In this document: in pieces, positions 53,719-61,177 of the stretch
How the letters are laid out: every line of letters begins with the position of its first letter
How positions within the stretch are numbered: position 1 is the first letter of the stretch
Source: Alsobacter ponti
Lineage (GTDB): Bacteria; Pseudomonadota; Alphaproteobacteria; Rhizobiales; Beijerinckiaceae
Length of the DNA stretch: 64,000 nt
Direction: 5' to 3'
Assembly (NCBI RefSeq): GCF_024294805.1
Contig: NZ_JANCLU010000017.1
Location: 53,806-117,805 of the forward strand
Position numbers and translations under genes: made by a program
The notes under the pieces: generated by a model
Database searches by the model: none
Seen by the model: only the letters and a program-made list of their open reading frames with translations
Told to the model about the DNA's origin: nothing

Positions 53719-54881
53719 ACGCAGCTGCCGAACTCCCGCTCGCCGGGGTCAAGATTGTCGATTTCACCCAGGTCATGATGGGTCCGGTGGCGACGCAGGT
53801 GCTGGCCGACTTTGGCGCGGACGTGATCAAGGTCGAGCGCCCGCCGAGCGGCGACCTGTCGCGGACCTCGTTTCCGAACGATCCGGCCGGCTTGACCGGC
53901 CCCGTCTACTGCTCGCTCAACAGGAACAAACGCTCGATCGTGCTCGACCTGCGCCGCGACGAGGACCGGCAGGCGGTGCTGCGGCTGCTCGACGAGGCGG
54001 ACGTCGTCGTCAACAATTTCCGCGCGGGCGTGATGGAGAGGATGGGCTTTGGCTGGGACGTTCTGAAAGCGCGCAATCCGCGGCTCATCTACGCCGTCGG
54101 CACCGGCTTCGGACTGAGCGGCCCCTACGCGCACAAGGGCGGCCAGGACGTGCTGGCGCAGGCCTTGTCCGGCGTGATGGCGCGCAAGTCCAACGACAGC
54201 CACCCGCTGTCGATCTACTCGACCACCTTCGCCGATTATTCGGCCGGCATGCACCTCGTCCAGGGCGTCCTGCTCGCCCTCATCCAGCGGGGCAAGACCG
54301 GTCGGGGCCAGCGCGTGAGCGTGTCGCTCTACGATTCGATGCTCGCCGCGCAGACGCAGGAAGCTGCCGCCCACATGATGCGCGGGCGCGAGGTGAACTG
54401 GGGCGCGATGCCGCTGACGGGCGTGTTCGAGACGACCGACGGAGCGCTGGTGCTGGTGGGGGCGTTCAAGGCCCATCCGCTGCGCGATATCGGCGTCGCT
54501 CTCGGCCTGCCGGACATCCACGACGACCCGCGCTTCATCGGCCATGAGATGCAGGTGCAGAACAAGGCCGCGCTGCAGGCGATCTTCCGGGAGCGCTTCG
54601 GCACGAACACGACGGCCTACTGGCTCGCGAAGCTGGAGGAGCAGGACCTGCTCTGCGCGCCGGTGCGGACCCTGGGCGAGGCGCTTGAGGACGAGCAGAC
54701 GCGCGTCAACGGGATGATCCTCGAGACGACGAACCGGATCGAGACGGTGCGGGTGGTCGGCTCGCCCGTCCACCTGGACGACGCGCCCGTCACGATCCGC
54801 ATTCCGCCGGCGGAACTCGGCCAGCACACCGCCGAGGTGCTGGCGGAATTCGGCGTGTCTCGGGGGGACAAGGTGGCGTGA
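53715..54881 (+). CDS. CaiB/BaiF family CoA transferase
   Basis: A 388-residue type III CoA-transferase. It has VKIVDFTQVMMGPVATQVLADFGADVIKVE at the start, LDLRRDEDRQ, VVNNFRAGVMERMGFGWD and STTFADYSAGMHLVQGVLLAL, where the aspartate is the expected catalytic residue. The family moves CoA between acids through an enzyme anhydride. It would activate the acid formed by the upstream FAD enzyme. It starts with GTG, overlaps the FAD gene by GTGA, and its stop overlaps the crotonase start. Confidence 0.92.
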   Translation: MNAAAELPLAGVKIVDFTQVMMGPVATQVLADFGADVIKVERPPSGDLSRTSFPNDPAGLTGPVYCSLNRNKRSIVLDLRRDEDRQAVLRLLDEADVVVNNFRAGVMERMGFGWDVLKARNPRLIYAVGTGFGLSGPYAHKGGQDVLAQALSGVMARKSNDSHPLSIYSTTFADYSAGMHLVQGVLLALIQRGKTGRGQRVSVSLYDSMLAAQTQEAAAHMMRGREVNWGAMPLTGVFETTDGALVLVGAFKAHPLRDIGVALGLPDIHDDPRFIGHEMQVQNKAALQAIFRERFGTNTTAYWLAKLEEQDLLCAPVRTLGEALEDEQTRVNGMILETTNRIETVRVVGSPVHLDDAPVTIRIPPAELGQHTAEVLAEFGVSRGDKVA

Positions 54882-55657
54882 TGACGATCGAGTACGCAGT
54901 CAGGGACCACGTCGCGCGGGTCACGATCAACCGGCCGGACGTGCTCAACGCCATTGATGCCGAAGCCGAGAAGGCCCTTCAAGGGATCTGGGAGCGGATC
55001 GAGGCCGACCGCGACGTGCGCGCCGTGGTGCTGACCGGCGCCGGCGACCGCGCGTTCTGCGCCGGCGCCGACATGAAGGGCGGCAGCGGGGCGAGCGGCC
55101 TGGAATACTGGGCGATGCCGCGTCCAGGGGGCTTCGGCGGAATCGCGCTGCGCGAGACACTGGACGTTCCCGTGATCGCGCGGGTCAACGGTCACGCGCT
55201 GGGCGGCGGTTTCGAGATGGTGCTGGGCTGCGACATCGTCATCGCGTCCGAGACGGCGACCTTCGGCCTGCCCGAGGCGCGCGTTGGCCGGATGCCGCTC
55301 GACGGCGGCATGACCCTGCTTCAGCGCCAGGCGCCCTTCAAGCTGGCGATGGGCGTGCTGCTGACCGGCCGGCGCATCAAGGCTGCGGAAGCGCAGGCCA
55401 TGGGGATCGTCAACGAGGTCGCTCCGACGGGAGGGCTCGACGACGCTGTCGAGAGATGGCTGGCCGACATCCTGGCCTGCGCGCCGCTGTCCGTGCGCGC
55501 CATCAAGCAGGTGGTGCGGCGCACCGCCCATCTCACCGCCGCCGAGGCGCAGGCCATGCGGCTGCCCGCGCTGGTGGAAGCGCTTCAGTCCGACGACGCG
55601 GAGGAGGGGGTGCGCGCCTTCGTCGAGAAGCGCAAGCCCGTCTGGAAGGGACGCTGA
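54881..55657 (+). CDS. Enoyl-CoA hydratase/isomerase (crotonase) family protein
   Basis: A 258-residue crotonase with VTINRPDVLNAIDAEAEKAL, the oxyanion segments FCAGADMKGG near 63 and HALGGGFEMVLGCDI near 107, and LPEARVGRMPLDGG near 130 with one of the two catalytic acids. It hydrates, isomerises or cleaves an acyl-CoA. It shares one base with the preceding stop (TGATG). In this operon it is the second CoA-level step after the CaiB-type transferase. Confidence 0.92.
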   Translation: MTIEYAVRDHVARVTINRPDVLNAIDAEAEKALQGIWERIEADRDVRAVVLTGAGDRAFCAGADMKGGSGASGLEYWAMPRPGGFGGIALRETLDVPVIARVNGHALGGGFEMVLGCDIVIASETATFGLPEARVGRMPLDGGMTLLQRQAPFKLAMGVLLTGRRIKAAEAQAMGIVNEVAPTGGLDDAVERWLADILACAPLSVRAIKQVVRRTAHLTAAEAQAMRLPALVEALQSDDAEEGVRAFVEKRKPVWKGR

Positions 55658-55660
55658 CGC

Positions 55661-55999
55661 GTGACCTACGTCATCACGGACGCCTGCATCGACGTCAAGG
55701 ACAAGGCGTGCCTGCAGGCCTGCCCCGTCGATTGCATCTACGAGGGGGGCCGGACGCTCTACATCCATCCGGACGAGTGCATCGACTGCGGCCTGTGCGA
55801 GACGGTTTGCCCGGTCGCCGCCATCCACGCCGACGACCGCCTGCCGCAAGACCTCGAGCCCTGGCTGGCGATCAACCGCGATTTCTTCGGACCGCAGGTG
55901 ACGGGCTGGGGCAACCCGGGCGGCGCGGACGCCCGCCACACGACGGACGCCGACCATCCGGTCGTTGCGTCATGGCCGCCCCGGCCCGCCGGGGTCTGA
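55661..55999 (+). CDS. Seven-iron ferredoxin
   Basis: The 112-residue protein has cysteines 9, 17, 21, 25, 40, 43, 46 and 50, the exact pattern of Azotobacter-type 7Fe ferredoxins: 9, 17 and 50 for a 3Fe-4S cluster and 21, 40, 43 and 46 for a 4Fe-4S cluster. It also has the long C-terminal tail (DLEPWLAINRDFFGPQV) of that group. It starts with GTG three bases after the crotonase stop and probably exchanges electrons with the FAD oxidoreductase of the same operon. Confidence 0.93.
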   Translation: MTYVITDACIDVKDKACLQACPVDCIYEGGRTLYIHPDECIDCGLCETVCPVAAIHADDRLPQDLEPWLAINRDFFGPQVTGWGNPGGADARHTTDADHPVVASWPPRPAGV

Positions 56000-56000
56000 A

Positions 56001-56933
56001 ATGCTGCACGCCGCCGCGCTGACCTATTTTCGCGAGGTGGCGCGCGCCCGCTCCATTCGCCGCGCGGCGGCCTCGCTCAACGTCGCGGCGAGCGCCTTGA
56101 ACCGGCAGATCCTGAAGCTGGAAGCGGATTTCGGAACGCCGCTGTTCGACCGTCTCCCGGGCGGGATGCGCCTCACGACCGCCGGCGAGTTGCTGCTGCG
56201 GCACGTCAGCGAAACGCTTCACGACTTCGACCGCATCCGCGCGGAGATCGACGATCTCAAGCTCGCCCGCTCCGGCCATGTCAGCATCGCGGCGGTGGAC
56301 TCGCTCCTGGTCGACTTCCTGCCCCGCGCCATAGACCGCTTCCGCGCCGATTTCCCGGCGGTGAACTACACCGTGACCGCCGTCGGCCCGACCGACGTGG
56401 TCCAGATGGTGGCTGCGGGCGAGGTCGATTTCGGCTTCACTTTCGTCAGCGGGACGCCGGCCTCCGTCCGCTTCCTGGCCGAGGTGCCGGCGCCCATCGG
56501 CGCCGTGATGCGGGCCGACCACCCGCTCGCGTCGCGGCTCGTCGTCAGCCTCGAGGAGGCCTCCTCGTATCCCCTGCTGACGCAGACGGGCCCGCTGCCG
56601 CGGGCCTCCGAGGTGGACCCGGCCTTCGCGGCCTTCAAGGACGCGCTGACGCCACGGCTCATGTCCAATTCAATCCAGATGCTGAAGCTCGCGATCATGC
56701 TCAACATGGGCGTCGCGTTCTTCACCCGGCTCGGATTTCTCAGCGAAATCGAGGCGGGAACCGTCGCCTGGCGGCCGATGGCTTCTCCCGGAATCAACAA
56801 GCTGCGGCTGGGCCTGCTCGCGCCGTCCGCCCGCGCGATGAGCCCGCCCGCCGAACAACTGGCGCGACGCCTGGCGGACGGCCTCAGCCGCCTGGGAAAC
56901 GAGGGCGCCGGCTACATGTCCGGCTCCTTCTGA
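56001..56933 (+). CDS. LysR family transcriptional regulator
   Basis: A 310-residue protein with an N-terminal winged helix (TYFREVARARSIRRAAASLNVAASALNRQI, residues 8-37; LFDRLPGGMRLTTAGELLL follows) and a periplasmic-binding-like effector domain from about 93 (HVSIAAVDSLLVDFLPRAID). It begins one base after the ferredoxin stop, so it is the last gene of the operon it probably controls. This differs from the usual divergent LysR arrangement and would give feedback on its own expression. Confidence 0.92.
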   Translation: MLHAAALTYFREVARARSIRRAAASLNVAASALNRQILKLEADFGTPLFDRLPGGMRLTTAGELLLRHVSETLHDFDRIRAEIDDLKLARSGHVSIAAVDSLLVDFLPRAIDRFRADFPAVNYTVTAVGPTDVVQMVAAGEVDFGFTFVSGTPASVRFLAEVPAPIGAVMRADHPLASRLVVSLEEASSYPLLTQTGPLPRASEVDPAFAAFKDALTPRLMSNSIQMLKLAIMLNMGVAFFTRLGFLSEIEAGTVAWRPMASPGINKLRLGLLAPSARAMSPPAEQLARRLADGLSRLGNEGAGYMSGSF

Positions 56934-57323
56934 CCATCGTGACGCCGCGCCGGCGCGCGGTTGGCTGCTCGTTGGTCTGTTTCCATGGAAAAAAACAGTC
57001 AAAGGGCAGCTACATGCAACTGCGGCGTGCGAGGGCTTCCGGATGTCCTGTCCGGTTAAGGCGCTCGGGTCGCTCCGCGGTCTCGTCACGCCATGAACGC
57101 GACTAATGGGCCTATAGTGTCTCAGCGCCGGCGACTTGGCTTGCCTCGCCATCCAACTCAAAGCGTCGACGCCATATAAGAAATTTTATAGCAGTAATCG
57201 TCGCCGCGCTCTGCCCAACGCCTGCCCGTGTTGGCCCGTGTCGAGCACGTCTTTGCTCGTCATCGCTCGCCTTTGCTCGCCCTTTGCTTGTCGCCTCGCG
57301 TCGACCTCGCGAGGCGGTCCGCG
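56934..57323. other. Gap with AT-rich patches and short direct repeats
   Basis: No gene is supported in these 390 bases. CCATATAAGAAATTTTATAGC at 57171-57191 is AT-rich and includes a TATAA/TTATA stem. CTTTGCTCG-like sequence is repeated three times between about 57250 and 57290. Either could be part of a terminator or a promoter, but I see no clear one. Confidence 0.3.
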
Positions 57324-57632
57324 TCAGTAGGCGGCGGCGAGATAGTCGGCGATGACCTTTGCGTCGTCGTCGCTGATCGGCGCCTTGTAGGTCTTGATCA
57401 TCTTGACGACCTCGGCCTCCCAGAACGGCTTGCCCTTCTTGGGTGGCTGCATGGCCATGTAGTCGGCCGAGTGGCAGGCCAGGCAGTTGTTCTGGGCCGT
57501 GTCCAGGCCCGGTCCCGGCCGCAGCTGCGCGGTCTCGGCGGGAAGTTCGTAGCTGACGGGCTTCGCGAGGGCGAAGCCGACCGCGGCGAAGGTGAGGGCG
57601 GCGACGGCCGCGAACGTGAATGTCTGGCGCAT
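57324..57632 (-). CDS. sorB: Sulfite dehydrogenase cytochrome c subunit
   Basis: The 102-residue periplasmic protein has a signal peptide ending ALA before KPVSYELPAE and one haem site CLACH at residues 50-54. A methionine in SADYMAMQPPKKGKPFW is a probable axial ligand. The distribution matches SorB of Starkeya-type sulfite dehydrogenase, which passes electrons from SorA to a cytochrome. It lies 10 bases downstream of sorA on the same strand. The start was set at the signal peptide. Confidence 0.88.
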   Translation of the reverse strand: MRQTFTFAAVAALTFAAVGFALAKPVSYELPAETAQLRPGPGLDTAQNNCLACHSADYMAMQPPKKGKPFWEAEVVKMIKTYKAPISDDDAKVIADYLAAAY

Positions 57633-57642
57633 CGGAAACCTC

Positions 57643-58851
57643 TCAGGCCGCGAGGACGCGAACACGTTCGACCACGTTGCGCATGTAGCCGGCGGGGTTC
57701 CACAGCGGCTCCATCGGCTGGGATTGCCCGATCCGGTTGATCGCGCGCACCTTCAGCACATGCTCGCCGGCCGGAAGGCGGACCTGCGTCCGCCACTCGC
57801 GGAAGGAATAGCGTCCGAGGTCTTCGCCGAGCCTGGCGCTTGTCCAGCTCGCGCCGTCGTCCGTCGACACCGCGACGTCCGCGATGCCGAAGCCGCCGTC
57901 GAAGGCGATGCCCTTGAGCATGACGTCCGAGCCGGCGCGCAGGCTCGCCCCGTCCGCCACGTTGGTGATGAAGGAGCGCACGTCGAAGCGCTGGATGGGC
58001 GTCGTCCTGGCGGGGGCCTTGCCGGGCTCGACGCAGGCGCAGGCATTGTCCGGGATGCGGTAGGCCGTCTGCATCCAGAAGCCGTCGTAGACGGTGTCGA
58101 TCACCTGGATCTCATTGAGGTGCTTGACCCAGTAGGTGCCGTAATGTCCGGGCACGACGAGGCGCAGCGGAAAGCCGTTCAGGAAGGGCAGGTCCTCGCC
58201 GTTCATCGCATAGGCCACCATGACCTCGCCGTCGCGGGCATGGTCGATGTCGAGCGCTTTCACGAAGTCCGGGGTGGCCGGGAGCACGGGGCCGTCGAGC
58301 CCGTTGAACGTGACCTGCTTCGCCGAGGCCTGCACGCCGGCCAGGTCGAGGATCGCCTTGAGCGGCACGCCGCGCCAGCGCGCGTTGCCCATCGCGCCAT
58401 TGGCGAGTTGCCCGCCCGCGACCCGCGGCTCGAAGAACCCCCGGCTGTTCCCCGAGCACTGGTTGACCGCCACGATCTCGACCGGCTCCATCGCCTTAAG
58501 GTCGGCGACCGACAGCGAGAGCGCCTTGCCGACCTTCCCCGTGACCGTCACCCGGAACGTCTCGGGGTCGATGCTCTGCGGGATATCGGCGAGGTGGTAG
58601 CGGACGAAGAACGCGTCGTTGGGCGTGATCGCGCCCTCGTCGAACACCGAGAACGGCGTTTCGAGTTGCGGCGGGCGCGCGGTCATCTGAAGGAGCGGGC
58701 GCTTCTGGGGATATTTCACCAGCGGCCGTTCGCCGGCGCCGAATGGCAGCGTCATGCTGTCCGCCGCATGTGCCAGGGAGGCGCCCCATTGAGCGGCTCC
58801 CAGTGCTGTGGCGCCCAGACCGATGCGATGCAGAAACTGCCGCCGATCCAT
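57643..58851 (-). CDS. sorA: Sulfite dehydrogenase molybdenum subunit
   Basis: The 402-residue protein has a Tat signal (DRRQFLHRIGLGATALG, cleaved near AHA), the molybdopterin-ligand cysteine 132 in AVNQCSGNSRGFF, and EPRVAGGQLANGAMGNARW after it, which is characteristic of SorA. The C-terminal dimerisation domain follows from about 290 (PIQRFDVRSFITNVADGA). It oxidises sulfite to sulfate in the periplasm and reduces SorB. It is divergent from an ArsR-type gene, separated by 95 bases that hold a palindrome. Confidence 0.92.
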   Translation of the reverse strand: MDRRQFLHRIGLGATALGAAQWGASLAHAADSMTLPFGAGERPLVKYPQKRPLLQMTARPPQLETPFSVFDEGAITPNDAFFVRYHLADIPQSIDPETFRVTVTGKVGKALSLSVADLKAMEPVEIVAVNQCSGNSRGFFEPRVAGGQLANGAMGNARWRGVPLKAILDLAGVQASAKQVTFNGLDGPVLPATPDFVKALDIDHARDGEVMVAYAMNGEDLPFLNGFPLRLVVPGHYGTYWVKHLNEIQVIDTVYDGFWMQTAYRIPDNACACVEPGKAPARTTPIQRFDVRSFITNVADGASLRAGSDVMLKGIAFDGGFGIADVAVSTDDGASWTSARLGEDLGRYSFREWRTQVRLPAGEHVLKVRAINRIGQSQPMEPLWNPAGYMRNVVERVRVLAA

Positions 58852-58906
58852 CCTCGACTCCTCCCTGACGAACGCCTGTATCCGGCGCCTTGTGAAGAAT
58901 ATTAGA

Positions 58907-58916
58907 TTTAGCTAAA
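58907..58916. promoter_or_regulatory. Palindrome in the sorA-arsR divergent promoter region
   Basis: TTTAGCTAAA is a perfect 10-bp palindrome in an AT-rich patch (58898-58919) midway between the divergent starts. It is a likely operator for the ArsR-type regulator controlling both directions. Confidence 0.55.
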
Positions 58917-58946
58917 GAAACGCGGCGAGATCAAGGAAAGTTTCCG

Positions 58947-59276
58947 ATGGCGGCGGAGAAGCTGGATCTGGAGACGTTCGAGCGGCAGGCGAAAGCCGTC
59001 TCTGGCCTGCTGCGCGCGTTGGCGAACGAGCGGCGCCTGATGATCCTGTGCAAGCTCGTCGAACGCAAGGAAGCCAATGTCGGCATGCTCTCGCAAGCCG
59101 TCGGGTTGTCGCAGTCGGCGCTGTCGCAGCATCTGGCGAAAATGCGGGACGAGGGGCTCGTGAGCTTCCGCCGGGACGGTCAAACCGTCTGGTATCGGAT
59201 CGCCGACGAGCGGACCGAGCGACTGTTCGACGTCCTGTACCGCCTTTACTGCGTGAACGCCGGCTCGCCCGATTGA
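58947..59276 (+). CDS. ArsR/SmtB family regulator, probable persulfide sensor (SqrR/BigR-like)
   Basis: The 109-residue winged-helix protein has LLRALANERRLMILCKLVER, VGLSQSALSQHLAKMRDEGLV and RRDGQTVWYRIADE. It has no ELCVCDL metal motif. Only two cysteines are present, Cys35 and Cys102, at the helix positions where SqrR, BigR and YgaV form a sulfur-bridged disulfide. It is therefore probably a repressor released by persulfide. Its place opposite sorAB fits control of sulfite oxidation. The following gap to the SulP gene is 155 bases. Confidence 0.85.
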   Translation: MAAEKLDLETFERQAKAVSGLLRALANERRLMILCKLVERKEANVGMLSQAVGLSQSALSQHLAKMRDEGLVSFRRDGQTVWYRIADERTERLFDVLYRLYCVNAGSPD

Positions 59277-59431
59277 CGTGACCGGAGGCGCGAAGCATGG
59301 CCGCCCTGCCCACGGCGCGCTGAACAGGGCTCCCCGCCTGAGCCGACCCGCCGCCGACAACGCCGTCGCGCCGCGCCGTAGCGCGGCGTAAACTGCGCGG
59401 ACGCCGATCCGGCGCGCGAGGGAGGGACGGC

Positions 59432-61159
59432 GTGGCGGGCAGATCGTGGATGCGATGGACGCCCGGCATCACCGTCCTGCGCGAGTACCGGCTCGAGTGG
59501 CTGCGGCACGACGTCGTCGCCGGGCTGGTCCTCGCCACCATGCTCGTGCCGGTGGGGATCGCCTATGCGGTGGCCTCTGGCCTGCCGGGAATCTACGGCC
59601 TCTACGCCACCATCGTGCCGCTCATCGCCTACGCGGTTTTCGGGCCGAGCCGCATCATGGTGCTCGGCCCTGACTCCTCGCTCGCTCCGATCATCCTCGG
59701 CGTCATCGTGGGGCTGTCGGCCGGCGACCCGGCGCGGGCCGTCGCCATCGCGGGCGCGATGGCGATCGTGTCGGGGCTCGTCTGCATCGTCGCCGGCCTC
59801 GCGCGGCTCGGCTTCGTCACCGAGCTCCTGTCGAAGCCGATCCGCTACGGCTACATGAACGGCATCGCGCTGACCGTCATCGTCAGCCAGCTGCCCAAGC
59901 TGCTCGGGTTCTCCATCGAGAGCGACGGCCCCTTGCGGAACGTCTGGTCCATCGGCGAGGCGATCCTGACGGGCCAGACCAACTGGACCGCCTGCGCGGT
60001 CGGCCTCGCGACGCTCGCGACGATCCTGCTGCTGAAGGGCCATCCGCGTGTGCCGGGCATCCTTGTCGCCGTCATCGGCGCCACGCTCGTCGTCTGGCTC
60101 TTCGATCTCGCCGCCCGGGCAGGCGTCGCAATCCTCGGCCCCCTGCCGCAGGGGCTGCCGCGCTTCGCCGTTCCGTGGATCGGCTTCGAGGACGCCGTCA
60201 CCATCGTGACGGGCGGGCTGGCGGTCGCCATCGTGTCGTTCGCCGACACCAGCGTCCTGTCGCGCGTCTACGCCGCCCGCACGCGCAGCCCCGTCGATGC
60301 CAACCAGGAGATGGTGGGCCTCGGCGCGGCCAACCTCGCGGCCGGCTTCTTCCAGGGCTTTCCGATCAGCAGCAGCTCGTCGCGAACGCCGGTCGCCGAG
60401 GCGTCGGGCGCGCGCACGCAGCTCACCGGCGTGGTTGGGGCGGTCGCTGTCGCCCTGCTGCTCCTCGCCGCGCCGGATCTGCTCGCGCACCTGCCGTCCT
60501 CGGCGCTCGCGGCGGTCGTGATCGCGGCGGCGATCGGGCTGATCGAGGTGGAGGACCTGCGCCGCATCCACCGCATCCAGCGCTGGGAGTTCTGGCTGTC
60601 GATCGTGTGCCTCGTCGGCGTCGCCGCGCTCGGCGTCATCCCGGGCATCGGCCTCGCCATCGTGATTGCCGTCATCGAATTCCTGTGGGACGGCTGGCGT
60701 CCGCACTCGGCCATTCTCGGCCGCGCCGACGGCGTGAAGGGCTATCACGACATCACCCGCTATCCGCAGGCGCGGCAGGTTCCGGGCCTCGTGCTGTTTC
60801 GGTGGGACGCGCCGCTGTTCTTCGCCAATGCCGAGTTCTTTCGGGAGCGAGCGCTGGAAGCCGTCGACCGCGCCCCGGGCGAGATCCGATGGCTCGTGGT
60901 CGCGGCGGAGCCGGTGACCAGCGTCGACGTGACGGCGGCCGACGTGCTCCTGGATCTCGAAAACGTGCTGCGGGGCCGGGGCGTGGAACTGCACTTCGCC
61001 GAGCTGAAGGACCCGGTCAAGGACAAGCTGCGCCGCTTCGGCATCCTGGCCCAGTTCGGCGAGGACTCGTTTTTCCCAACCATCGGCGCCGCCGTGAGCG
61101 GGTATCTGGCGAAGCATCGTGTCGCGTGGGTCGATTGGGAAGACCGGCCTCCGGATTGA
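59432..61159 (+). CDS. SulP family inorganic anion transporter with STAS domain
   Basis: The 575-residue protein has about 10-12 membrane helices from residue 30 (VVAGLVLATMLVPVGIAYAVASGLPGIYGL contains the SulP signature) and KGFFQGFPISSSSSRTP-like sequence near 305. A cytoplasmic STAS domain runs from about 445 to 550 (VLFRWDAPLFFANAEFFRER). SulP members import sulfate, bicarbonate or dicarboxylates. Close to sulfite dehydrogenase, sulfate is the natural guess, but the anion is not proven by sequence. It converges with the next gene with 18 bases between them. Confidence 0.9.
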   Translation: MAGRSWMRWTPGITVLREYRLEWLRHDVVAGLVLATMLVPVGIAYAVASGLPGIYGLYATIVPLIAYAVFGPSRIMVLGPDSSLAPIILGVIVGLSAGDPARAVAIAGAMAIVSGLVCIVAGLARLGFVTELLSKPIRYGYMNGIALTVIVSQLPKLLGFSIESDGPLRNVWSIGEAILTGQTNWTACAVGLATLATILLLKGHPRVPGILVAVIGATLVVWLFDLAARAGVAILGPLPQGLPRFAVPWIGFEDAVTIVTGGLAVAIVSFADTSVLSRVYAARTRSPVDANQEMVGLGAANLAAGFFQGFPISSSSSRTPVAEASGARTQLTGVVGAVAVALLLLAAPDLLAHLPSSALAAVVIAAAIGLIEVEDLRRIHRIQRWEFWLSIVCLVGVAALGVIPGIGLAIVIAVIEFLWDGWRPHSAILGRADGVKGYHDITRYPQARQVPGLVLFRWDAPLFFANAEFFRERALEAVDRAPGEIRWLVVAAEPVTSVDVTAADVLLDLENVLRGRGVELHFAELKDPVKDKLRRFGILAQFGEDSFFPTIGAAVSGYLAKHRVAWVDWEDRPPD

Positions 61160-61177
61160 CCACGCAGGGCCTCGCGC

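Noticed and set aside
56934-57323. tRNA gene in the gap before sorB
   Set aside because: No cloverleaf arms or TTCGA-type loop could be assembled from the sequence.
59246-61117. Leftward 623-codon open frame opposite the SulP gene
   Set aside because: Composition is Arg/Asp/Gly/His repeats with no domain; the sense strand encodes an intact SulP transporter.
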